Shown: piece by piece, positions 1 to 6,192 of the stretch | Layout of the letters: the number at the start of each line of letters is the position of its first letter | Numbering within the stretch: the stretch's first letter is position 1 | Assembly (NCBI GenBank): GCA_019662115.1 | Contig: JAIFVW010000003.1 | Location: 1 to 42,718, forward strand | Direction: 5' to 3' | Source of the DNA: Candidatus Pacearchaeota archaeon | Lineage (GTDB): Archaea > Nanobdellota > Nanobdellia > Pacearchaeales > GW2011-AR1 | DNA: 42,718 nt | Program-made: the position numbers and the translations under genes | Notes under the pieces: generated by a model | What the model saw: only the letters and a program-made list of their open reading frames with translations | The model's database searches: none | What the model was told of the DNA's origin: nothing

Positions 1-78
1 TGTTTCTACACGTTTTGTATTGATTGTTACATACGGCCTATGTATTCTTTCTATTATTCCTTCGAGAGTTACATTCAT
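1..78 (-). CDS. Truncated protein, N-terminus only (runs off left edge)
   Basis: Reading leftward from an ATG at 78, the frame stays open for all 26 codons to the edge of the window. The first residues are MNVTLEGIIERIHRPYVTIN. A TATA-like stretch (TTTAAATAT, 100-108) sits about 26 bp upstream in the right orientation, the usual distance for a leaderless archaeal gene in this window. The fragment is too short to assign a family or function. It is supported only by the open frame and the promoter spacing, so the call is tentative. Confidence 0.45.
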   Translation of the reverse strand, partial: MNVTLEGIIERIHRPYVTINTKRVET

Positions 79-99
79 TGATTTTGCTGATTGAGTTGG

Positions 100-108
100 T
101 TTAAATAT
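100..108. promoter_or_regulatory. TATA box between divergent genes at the left edge
   Basis: TTTAAATAT is nearly symmetrical. It lies about 26 bp before the leftward ATG at 78 and about 55 bp before the rightward methyltransferase ATG at 160. It could serve both directions, with the rightward transcript carrying a leader of about 30 nt. This is inferred from sequence spacing only. Confidence 0.4.
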
Positions 109-159
109 ATTGACATATGTCGCGTAAATCTTATTATCACACTGTTTTTTCTATTAGGG

Positions 160-804
160 ATGATTACAAGAGAGCAGTTTTATACAGATTATGATAGAAT
201 AGTTCCCACTATCTTTGAACCTTACAATCGCTTCATTGAAATTGCGGCAAAAGCAATTCCTAATAATGTAGAAAGTGTTTGTGACCTAGGGATAGGTACT
301 GGAAATTTAAGCGCTGCAATCAAAAAATATCTTCCAAGAGTCAAGATCATTGGGGTAGACAAATATGAATCATTTGCTGAGAAGGCTAAGATTAAAATTC
401 CAGGACTTGCATTGCACATTAGAGATATATTTGATGGTGGCCTGCCAAATGCTGATTATTTAGTAAGCTCCCTTACAACCCATCATTTCGACACGCAAAC
501 AAGAAGGGAAAAACTGAAGTCAATTGCAAGAAGCGGATTGGGATTTGTTAATTTTGACATGATGCTTTGCGATGACCTTGATTTGGAAGATACAATTTCT
601 CTGATTGTTGATTTTGCCTCCAGGTCATATTCCGATAGGGAAACCCTTGAAGAACTGGGGAAATCAATAAGGGAGAATGATAATCCTATGACCTTGGATG
701 AACAGCTTGAGTTATTCGATTCGATTGGAATGAGAGTTGATGTTTTAGCAAAGGAAAACCCGTTTGCTGTCTATCATGCTTATTGGCCAACAAGAAAGTT
801 GTAA
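160..804 (+). CDS. Class I SAM-dependent methyltransferase
   Basis: A protein of 214 residues with a Rossmann-type methyltransferase fold. The glycine-rich motif I reads CDLGIGTGNLS around residues 41-51. It is followed by an acidic strand end (IIGVDKYESF) that should bind the ribose of S-adenosylmethionine, then SSLTTHHF at the usual motif IV place. The substrate cannot be told from sequence; relatives act on small molecules, lipids or protein side chains. The frame is open from a TTG at 91, but ATG 160 starts just before the conserved domain and avoids a hydrophobic extension that overlaps the promoter region, so it is preferred. The 3' end overlaps the convergent hydrolase gene by 25 bp. 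Confidence 0.75.
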   Translation: MITREQFYTDYDRIVPTIFEPYNRFIEIAAKAIPNNVESVCDLGIGTGNLSAAIKKYLPRVKIIGVDKYESFAEKAKIKIPGLALHIRDIFDGGLPNADYLVSSLTTHHFDTQTRREKLKSIARSGLGFVNFDMMLCDDLDLEDTISLIVDFASRSYSDRETLEELGKSIRENDNPMTLDEQLELFDSIGMRVDVLAKENPFAVYHAYWPTRKL

Positions 805-1529
805 TTGTCTTTTATCACATTCTCAATCAATTTTGGGTTTATTATAAGGGAGTTATGGGTGCCATCTTCTATTACAGTTCTACCATTTTTCATTTTTTTC
901 ATGCATTGCTTGGAATATTCTAAAGGAATGAATTCGTCGTCTTTCGTTGCAATATACAGTATAGGGATCTCTAGATTGTATAGTTTTTCCTCATTAGATG
1001 CCTTTTTGTAAAATAAAAGATTATTTTTGAATGATTCAGGAAAAGTAGATTTTAGGCCTATTTCAGATAATTCCTTTTCAGTTGCGTTTCTTAGTTTCCT
1101 ATAGTCAATCAACTCTTGGCTTTTGAAGTTTGACTTGGATAAATTTTGGTAGTATTCGAATACTTCATCTACATTGATATTTGGCCTGGCGCTCTTAATT
1201 TCTCCTATACAGGCGTTCAGGAATATTGCCGCAGAGGCATTTCCTGTTTTTTTGATATAGTCTGCTGCAAGGAGGCCTCCAAATGAGTGTCCTATGAAAA
1301 TTGGATTTTTTAAACCGTATAAATTTATTATTTCTGATAATAATGTATCTAGATCATTTTGTGCTGATGAGTTTCCATGGCCTGGAAGATCAAACAGTAG
1401 AGTTGCATGACCCTTTCTTTGGAAAAATGAGGCAAGAGAGATGAAAACAGTGTGATTCTGGAGATCCCCGTGAATAAAAAGTACCGGCTCTTTTTTCCCA
1501 GAATGGTAGATTGTGTTGATATTATCCAT
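780..1529 (-). CDS. Alpha/beta-hydrolase family protein
   Basis: A 249-residue alpha/beta hydrolase. The strand-turn LFIHGD supplies the oxyanion-hole region. GHSFGG around residues 80-85 is the nucleophile elbow with the catalytic serine at about 82. A late ATKDDEF holds the likely acid and DGTHNS the catalytic histidine, so the triad appears complete. FDLPGHG is also typical. No signal peptide is seen, so it is probably a cytosolic esterase, lipase or thioesterase with unknown substrate. The longer start at 1571 was rejected because the ATG at 1529 lies 25 bp after the TATA box at 1550-1558. It diverges from an HTH regulator gene, and an FcoT-like thioesterase follows that regulator, so a role in acyl or lipid metabolism is possible but inferred. 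Confidence 0.8.
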   Translation of the reverse strand: MDNINTIYHSGKKEPVLFIHGDLQNHTVFISLASFFQRKGHATLLFDLPGHGNSSAQNDLDTLLSEIINLYGLKNPIFIGHSFGGLLAADYIKKTGNASAAIFLNACIGEIKSARPNINVDEVFEYYQNLSKSNFKSQELIDYRKLRNATEKELSEIGLKSTFPESFKNNLLFYKKASNEEKLYNLEIPILYIATKDDEFIPLEYSKQCMKKMKNGRTVIEDGTHNSLIINPKLIENVIKDNYNFLVGQ

Positions 1530-1549
1530 GATTTTTCCTGCATCTCTCG

Positions 1550-1584
1550 CTTTATATCTGTTTCTTTTCAAAAGGATTATAAAG
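1550..1584. promoter_or_regulatory. Back-to-back TATA boxes for hydrolase (-) and HTH regulator (+)
   Basis: On the minus strand AGATATAAAG (1550-1558) is about 25 bp before the hydrolase ATG at 1529. On the plus strand ATTATAAAG (1577-1584) is about 25 bp before the regulator ATG at 1605. Both spacings fit leaderless transcripts and decide the two start codons. A regulator that controls its divergent neighbour would act here, which is inference. Confidence 0.6.
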
Positions 1585-1604
1585 CAATCAGGCTTTCAGC
1601 GATC

Positions 1605-2270
1605 ATGTGGGTTGCCAAGATAAGGATGAATGGTGAAAAAGCCCTCATTGGAAGTCTTTGCAAGAAGCATAATGTCGCTGCAAGCGGTTATCCTATATCT
1701 ACACAATGGAAGGGAAAATACATCTACCTTAATTTTGTGATTTTTGCTTTCGGAAGCAATGATGATATCAATAATTTCTTCAAGGAATTGAGCCAGCACA
1801 GGAGAATGAGCCATTTTGAGAGAAGAGGGCATATTATTGTAGGGTATTTGAGAGAGTCTTCCAAGCTAAGCCCTATGTATCACCATCATGTTTTCCATGT
1901 TGAGCCTGTTGTTTTTGAAAAAAATGGAGAGGAGATGTGGACAGTTGCTTCCTGGGAACGAAAAGAACTAATGTCCTTCTCAAGACTATTGGAAAAGAGA
2001 TATGGGTCGAAACTTCTTAAGATTCAACAGGAAAGCATTTCTAACCTTTCTGTTCTCACTTTGCATCCCGAGTTGACCATACAACAAAAGAAGGCAGTTG
2101 AAGTCGCTATAGAGCAGGGATACTATGATGTCCCTAGGAAAGTGGAGCTTAAGGAACTTGCTCACAAGATAGGAATATCATATTCTACGTACCAAACACA
2201 CCTTCGCAAGGCAGAAAAAAAGCTTCTTCCATTTTTCTTTGAGAGAGCCTATCGCGACATATATCGTTAG
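1605..2270 (+). CDS. HTH-10 (bacterio-opsin activator type) transcriptional regulator
   Basis: A protein of 221 residues. The last 60 or so match the archaeal HTH_10 domain of Bat-type regulators: LHPELTIQQKKAVEVAIEQG, then YYDVPRKVELKELAHKIGIS, then a recognition helix (STYQTHLRKAEKKLL). The tyrosine-aspartate-valine-proline-arginine core is characteristic. The N-terminal 150 residues have no PAS or GAF signature that I recognise and may form a ligand-sensing beta-rich domain. The frame is open upstream to 1452, but ATG 1605 is chosen because a TATA box lies 25 bp before it. The regulator sits divergent to a hydrolase and 33 bp before a thioesterase gene, which makes these plausible targets. 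Confidence 0.8.
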   Translation: MWVAKIRMNGEKALIGSLCKKHNVAASGYPISTQWKGKYIYLNFVIFAFGSNDDINNFFKELSQHRRMSHFERRGHIIVGYLRESSKLSPMYHHHVFHVEPVVFEKNGEEMWTVASWERKELMSFSRLLEKRYGSKLLKIQQESISNLSVLTLHPELTIQQKKAVEVAIEQGYYDVPRKVELKELAHKIGISYSTYQTHLRKAEKKLLPFFFERAYRDIYR

Positions 2271-2303
2271 AAAGTTAATTACCTCGATCAAGCACACCTT
2301 TCC

Positions 2304-2810
2304 ATGCTTGAATTGGAGAGTGAGATAAATGAAGAGGTGTTGCAATCTAGTATTGATACTATGCTTCTCCCTTACCTTCCTCACTGCAGATATCTAAAAA
2401 GTGCCTCAATTCATTATTCCGAAGGAAAATTATCTTCCTCAGGAAGATTTGAGATCCCTGAATCATGCTATATAAAATCAACAGGACATTTTAATGCAAC
2501 AGAATTCATATTTTGCTTTAATCAGCTTGGATATGTAATGTTTGGAGAGGGAATAGAAAAAGGCCTTATGCCTGAGATTGGTCTCAAGAGCAGGGAGGAT
2601 TTCCAAAATATACAGCTTAAGGATTGCTATATTGCTCAGATGAAAGAAATAAAATTCAAGAGACCTATCAATCCTAGATCATTTACTGGAGACCTTAGGA
2701 TTGCAAATCATAAAAGAATGGGAAACGTCTTCTATTCTATTGACGCTGAATTCAGGGATGCTTTGGGCGGAAGCGCCAAAGGCAATGTACTTATTTCTGT
2801 ATTAAGATAA
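2304..2810 (+). CDS. FcoT-like acyl-CoA thioesterase (hot-dog fold)
   Basis: A 168-residue protein closely resembling the mycobacterial type III fatty acyl-CoA thioesterase FcoT (Rv0098). The recognisable signature is CRYLKSAS near residue 28, a beta-strand ending ESCYIKSTGHFNATE around 52-66, and FCFNQLGY, followed by a conserved KFKRPINPRSFTGDL segment. The family hydrolyses long-chain acyl-CoA or acyl-carrier thioesters as a hot-dog dimer or tetramer. In mycobacteria the gene lies in an isonitrile lipopeptide cluster, which is not present here. It is co-directional with the HTH regulator 33 bp upstream. Its stop codon lies one base from the 3' end of the oppositely oriented tRNA-Ile. Confidence 0.7.
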   Translation: MLELESEINEEVLQSSIDTMLLPYLPHCRYLKSASIHYSEGKLSSSGRFEIPESCYIKSTGHFNATEFIFCFNQLGYVMFGEGIEKGLMPEIGLKSREDFQNIQLKDCYIAQMKEIKFKRPINPRSFTGDLRIANHKRMGNVFYSIDAEFRDALGGSAKGNVLISVLR

Positions 2811-2811
2811 C

Positions 2812-2934
2812 TGATCCCACGGAGATTTGAACTCCGGACCCCCGCCTTTCTTAGCTTTTTAGCATGAAATCACGGCCCTTGCGGACCGAGCTCTTATAAG
2901 AGCGGTGCTCTGAACCAGGCTGAGCTATGGGATC
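2812..2934 (-). tRNA. tRNA-Ile (anticodon UAU), with 47-nt intron
   Basis: Read on the minus strand, the acceptor GATCCCA pairs with TGGGATC and the discriminator is A. The D stem is GCTC/GAGC, the anticodon stem CCGCT/GGCGG (one U-G pair), and the T arm CGGAG-TTCAAAT-CTCCG. After removal of the intron the anticodon loop is CTTATAA, giving anticodon UAU, which would read the isoleucine codon AUA. CCA is not encoded. A TATA box at 2956-2965 is about 25 bp upstream. Most archaea read AUA with a CAU anticodon modified to agmatidine, so UAU is unusual. The identity depends on the intron boundary being placed correctly. Confidence 0.8.
2848..2894 (-). other. tRNA-Ile intron at canonical position 37/38
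   Basis: A 47-nt intron. Loop bases C32-U33-U34-A35 pair perfectly with UAAG near the intron 3' end, giving a 4-bp central helix between two 3-nt bulges (UA|A and AA|A). This matches the bulge-helix-bulge target of the archaeal splicing endonuclease. Inside the intron, CGGTCC and GGGCCG form a stem capped by a GCAA tetraloop. The outer helix is weak, so the motif is somewhat relaxed. Confidence 0.7.
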
Positions 2935-2955
2935 GAAAATAGATGCTGAGGAACG

Positions 2956-2965
2956 TATTTAAAGG
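2956..2965. promoter_or_regulatory. Shared bidirectional TATA box, tRNA-Ile (-) and YchF-type GTPase (+)
   Basis: TATTTAAAGG contains the palindrome TTTAAA (2958-2963). Its centre is about 26 bp from the tRNA 5' end (2934) and about 25 bp from the GTPase ATG (2985). No second box exists in the 50-bp gap, so both genes probably use it. Confidence 0.6.
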
Positions 2966-2984
2966 TTGTTTTTAATCTTTGTTC

Positions 2985-4160
2985 ATGTTGCTTGGATTAG
3001 TAGGAAGACCAAATGTGGGAAAATCAACTTTCTTCAAGGCAGCAACGCTTGCGGATGTCCTGATTGCAAACTATCCTTTTGCGACTATAAAACCTAATCA
3101 TGGCATGGCTTATGTCAAGATAGAGGATCTTGCAAAAGAATTCGGGAAAGTTTCAAATCCTCGAGAGGGATATGTAAAGAAGGGATGGAGATTTGTTCCT
3201 TTTGAGCTTATGGATGTTGCAGGACTTGTTGAGGGTGCAAGCGAGGGAAAGGGTTTGGGAAATGAGTTTCTTAATGATCTTTCTGCAGCTGATGGTTTCA
3301 TACATGTTGTGGACATGTCTGGAGAGACAGATCATGAAGGCAAGCCAAGCCAGAACTATTATCCTGGAAAAGATATACATGTGATAGAAAGGGAGTTGGA
3401 TTTGTGGTATGCCGGGATTCTAAAAAAGACATGGAAAACATTTGCAAGAACAATAGAAATGCAGCACAGCAATTTTGCGGAAGCAATTGCAAAGCAGTTT
3501 TCGGGACTTAAAGTTAGCGTTGATGACGTAAAGCATGTTGTTCTTAAGAACAATATTAATGTTGAAAAGCCAACTTCTTGGACAGATGAAAACGTAATGG
3601 CTTTCTCCAGAGCTTTAAGAAAATATACAAAGCCTATGATTATAGCCGCAAATAAAGTTGACAGACCGCAGGGACATGAGAACTATGAGAGGATTAAGAA
3701 AGAATTTGACTATCCTATTGTTGCCTGCTTTGCTGATGGAGAACTTAGCTTAAGACAGGCAGATAAGGCTGGACTGATAGATTATGTGCCTGGAGAAAAA
3801 GAGTTCCATATTGTCAAGGACTTGACAGACAAGCAGAAATCAGCACTTGATTCCATAAAAGATATTCTCAAGAAGTATGGAAGTACAGGAGTTCAAGAGG
3901 TATTGAACAAGGCAGTCTTTGAGGTTCTAGGATATATTGCGGTATTCCCTGCCGGAGCTAAGCTTGCAGACAGCAAGGGAAATGTATTGCCTGATTGCTA
4001 TCTCATGAAGAAAGGATCAACTGCCCTTGATTTTGCATATCGCTTGCATACTGACATAGGAAATAGTTTTGTCAAGGCAATTCATATAAGGACAAAGCAG
4101 GCTGTCGGAAAAGATTATGTTCTTAAGCATAGAGACGGCTTGGAAATCATGACTAAATAG
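2985..4160 (+). CDS. ychF: YchF/OBG-type GTPase with TGS domain
   Basis: A 391-residue translation-associated P-loop GTPase of the OBG/YchF group (COG0012). The P-loop GRPNVGKST spans about residues 7-15. The switch/G3 segment DVAGLVEGASEGKGLGNEFL follows near 75, and G4 is NKVD. The C-terminus is a TGS domain (AVFPAGAKLADSKGNVLPDC to the end). G4 is the GTP-type NKxD rather than the NxxE of bacterial YchF, as in archaeal members, so GTP rather than ATP is likely. Family members bind the ribosome. ATG 2985 is chosen over TTG 2979 because the shared TATA box lies 25 bp upstream. Confidence 0.9.
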   Translation: MLLGLVGRPNVGKSTFFKAATLADVLIANYPFATIKPNHGMAYVKIEDLAKEFGKVSNPREGYVKKGWRFVPFELMDVAGLVEGASEGKGLGNEFLNDLSAADGFIHVVDMSGETDHEGKPSQNYYPGKDIHVIERELDLWYAGILKKTWKTFARTIEMQHSNFAEAIAKQFSGLKVSVDDVKHVVLKNNINVEKPTSWTDENVMAFSRALRKYTKPMIIAANKVDRPQGHENYERIKKEFDYPIVACFADGELSLRQADKAGLIDYVPGEKEFHIVKDLTDKQKSALDSIKDILKKYGSTGVQEVLNKAVFEVLGYIAVFPAGAKLADSKGNVLPDCYLMKKGSTALDFAYRLHTDIGNSFVKAIHIRTKQAVGKDYVLKHRDGLEIMTK

Positions 4161-4194
4161 CAAGTTTTTTATAGTGCTATTTTGTGGTCGCTCA

Positions 4195-4476
4195 ATGGAA
4201 TTGAAGTATAATCATGATGTTTATGAAAACAAGAAAGACTTTGTTTTAAAGCAATTTAGATATGTCTACACAGCATTAAAATCAGCGTGTTATAGTGCCT
4301 CTGCAAAAGGAGTCGATGCATATATTTCAGATATTTCTCTCTATGCAGATTATATTAGCAGGCTATCAGATCATTCATCTTCAATTCCATTGGAAATATT
4401 GTTATCTAAAGAATATCCTATACCTTTCAACAGAGGAGTTACTCCCTTGTTGTCAGAATACGCACATCTTCAATAG
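4195..4476 (+). CDS. Hypothetical 93-residue protein
   Basis: I do not recognise a family. The product is a soluble, probably helical protein rich in Tyr and Ser (for example YTALKSACYSASAKGVDAYI) without signal peptide or membrane segment. The ATG at 4195 follows a TATA-like TTTTTTATAG (about 4165-4174) by about 25 bp, which supports it over the upstream in-frame start at 4174. It lies between the GTPase gene and a DUF167 gene on the same strand, but each has its own promoter-like box. An overlapping frame at 4295-4504 is judged a shadow. Moderate confidence that the gene is real. Confidence 0.55.
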   Translation: MELKYNHDVYENKKDFVLKQFRYVYTALKSACYSASAKGVDAYISDISLYADYISRLSDHSSSIPLEILLSKEYPIPFNRGVTPLLSEYAHLQ

Positions 4477-4517
4477 AGTGTATCAATCTTTAAAAAGTAT
4501 ATAGAGTATGAAATAAT

Positions 4518-4733
4518 ATGCAGGTGATTGTAAAAGCGAGGTTTAACAGCTCTCAGCAGAAGATAGAGGGATTTGGAAGCGGGAGATATCTTGTTTATCT
4601 TCCTTTTCAGGAGGATGAAGACTCTGTTTCCGTTCTTATAACTCTCTTGTCACGCCATCTGGGAGTGCCTGCTCACAAACTATCATTCAAGGGATTTGAC
4701 AAATACAAAGACAGAGTTTTTGAAATACAATGA
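4518..4733 (+). CDS. DUF167 / YggU-like protein
   Basis: A 71-residue protein matching the small DUF167 (UPF0235, YggU) fold: an opening VIVKARFNSSQQKIEG strand, RYLVYLPFQEDEDSVSVLI where most members have a proline-glycine-alanine-asparagine turn, and a closing KLSFKGFDKYKDRVFEI. The biochemical role of the family is not established. The usual AN dipeptide is replaced by SV here. TCTTTAAAAAG (about 4488) is a likely TATA box. The stop overlaps the next start (ATGA at 4730-4733), so the zincin-like gene is translationally coupled. Confidence 0.65.
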   Translation: MQVIVKARFNSSQQKIEGFGSGRYLVYLPFQEDEDSVSVLITLLSRHLGVPAHKLSFKGFDKYKDRVFEIQ

Positions 4734-5152
4734 AATATATTGACGCTCCGGATTTACAGGAAAGAATGGTTGAGATAGTAAAGACCCTGGAGATGGAACA
4801 TATAGATCTTTCAAGAGTTAAATGCCTTAGGAGCTTTGGATCATCCACAAAAAGGACTATTGCAAGATGCCATACTATGGGCAAGCTAATGCAGAAGGCA
4901 ATGGGTGTAAGTGCATTCTATGCCATAGAGTTTTTGGAGAGGTTTGAAAGAATGAGCAAGGTTGACCAGGATAAGGTAATTATTCATGAACTTATGCATA
5001 TTCCCAAGACATTTGGGGGAGGATTCAGGCAGCATGACTTTGTATGCGAAGAGAATATAGAGGTTTTCCACAGAGAGTATCTTAAGCGCAAGCAAAAGCA
5101 GGATATTTTTGTTTCTCCTGAACCGAAGAAATTTCCTTTCTGGAAATTTTGA
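4730..5152 (+). CDS. Putative zinc metallopeptidase-like protein (COG4900 type)
   Basis: A 140-residue protein with a zincin motif: VIIHELMHIP around residues 83-92 provides HExxH. A third ligand may come from the later GGGFRQHDF. The N-terminal half contains KCLRSFGSSTKRTIARCHTM, a pattern seen in short predicted metallopeptidases of archaea and phages. There is no signal peptide, so it acts inside the cell. The substrate is unknown, and DNA repair or protein-crosslink removal would be speculation. Its start codon overlaps the DUF167 stop, so the two genes form a small operon. The Lys-rich C-terminus ends in FPFWKF. Confidence 0.7.
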   Translation: MKYIDAPDLQERMVEIVKTLEMEHIDLSRVKCLRSFGSSTKRTIARCHTMGKLMQKAMGVSAFYAIEFLERFERMSKVDQDKVIIHELMHIPKTFGGGFRQHDFVCEENIEVFHREYLKRKQKQDIFVSPEPKKFPFWKF

Positions 5153-5186
5153 TTAAATATTTATAGCGTACTTTACTAGGACTTGC

Positions 5187-6128
5187 ATGTCAAAAAGATG
5201 GTGCTTTGCTATTGCCTTTTTAGCTGGACTTCTTTTTCTATCTTTATCTCAGGCAGCTAATAATACTGCAACTGGAAAGGCAATTGATTGCAATCCTCAA
5301 TATACATGCGAAGACTGGGGAAACTGCATTGACGATTTCCAGACCCGGACATGCATAGATATTGCATGCGGAAATGAGAATATAACTGAACGAAGAGTGT
5401 GCTCTGTCTCAAATTCTTCTTGCACTCCCAATATCCAATGTGGGGATTGGGGATCATGTACTTACACAGGAAAGGCAGAAGATGTATTCTCAAGCAGTCT
5501 AAATTTTGAAGGATATCAGGAAAGACAGTGCATTGACTTGGGAAATTGCGCAGCCCCCTCTACCGAGGAAAGGTTTTGTCAGGAGGGATATCCTGTAAAG
5601 TTCATTGTTGCCGATCATTGTGGAGAAAAATTTCTCACACTTGTAGATCCAACATACAATAAGCCAGTTACAAGGATTAATCTTGCATCATGGAGATACG
5701 GTGAGAAGTTAGAGCTAGGATTCGTGCAGGGAGACAAGTCTTATTGCCCAACATGCTCTGATGGAATTAAAGATGATGATGAAGAGGGAATAGATTGCGG
5801 CCCTTCTTGCTCTGCCTGCAAACCTCCACGCTCTCCATTTATAGCTTATTTCAGTGCTTTTCTCTGGATTGGATCCCTTTCTATCTTTCTTACGCTTATT
5901 GGAACATCCTCTTTTATGAGGATAAGAAGAATCCACGTTCTTATAAGAAAAGGAGAGCATGCATTGGTTAAACAAAATACTGGAAAGGCAAAGAAGATTA
6001 ATGCACGTTTGCTTCAATTGTTTTCAGATCTTTCTCCCGAGGAAAAATTAACCGTGAAGAATGCAGTTCACGACTATGAGTTCAAGGTTCAGCATCTCAG
6101 CAAGAAAATCTTTTCTAGTAAGATATGA
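5187..6128 (+). CDS. Cys-rich extracellular protein with C-terminal membrane anchor
   Basis: A 313-residue type I membrane protein. Residues 1-24 form a signal peptide ending SLSQAANN. The extracellular part has two thrombospondin-1-like stretches (CEDWGNCIDDFQTRTC and CGDWGSC...ERQC), then a CSDGIKDDDEEGIDCGPSC motif common in environmental surface proteins. A membrane helix lies near residues 212-236, followed by about 75 charged cytoplasmic residues with helical character. The paired cysteines suggest disulfides outside the cell. TATA-like AAATATTTATAG lies about 25 bp before ATG 5187. It opens a run of surface-protein genes; adhesion or cell contact is an inference. Confidence 0.7.
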   Translation: MSKRWCFAIAFLAGLLFLSLSQAANNTATGKAIDCNPQYTCEDWGNCIDDFQTRTCIDIACGNENITERRVCSVSNSSCTPNIQCGDWGSCTYTGKAEDVFSSSLNFEGYQERQCIDLGNCAAPSTEERFCQEGYPVKFIVADHCGEKFLTLVDPTYNKPVTRINLASWRYGEKLELGFVQGDKSYCPTCSDGIKDDDEEGIDCGPSCSACKPPRSPFIAYFSAFLWIGSLSIFLTLIGTSSFMRIRRIHVLIRKGEHALVKQNTGKAKKINARLLQLFSDLSPEEKLTVKNAVHDYEFKVQHLSKKIFSSKI

Positions 6129-6192
6129 TTTAATGTTCCTCTTGTATAGTGGTTACAGAAAGATTTAAATAACCTCATCTAGGTAAGATTCT

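Noticed and set aside
91-159. A TTG start giving the methyltransferase a hydrophobic N-terminus
   Set aside because: The extension covers the TATA region and is not part of the methyltransferase fold; ATG 160 is simpler, although the longer form cannot be fully excluded.
1452-1604. An N-terminal extension of the HTH regulator
   Set aside because: It overlaps the divergent hydrolase gene and both promoters; the TATA box places the start at 1605.
4295-4504. A 69-residue frame overlapping the 93-residue gene
   Set aside because: It lacks its own promoter, overlaps a better-supported frame with a TATA box, and has odd composition, so it is a shadow.
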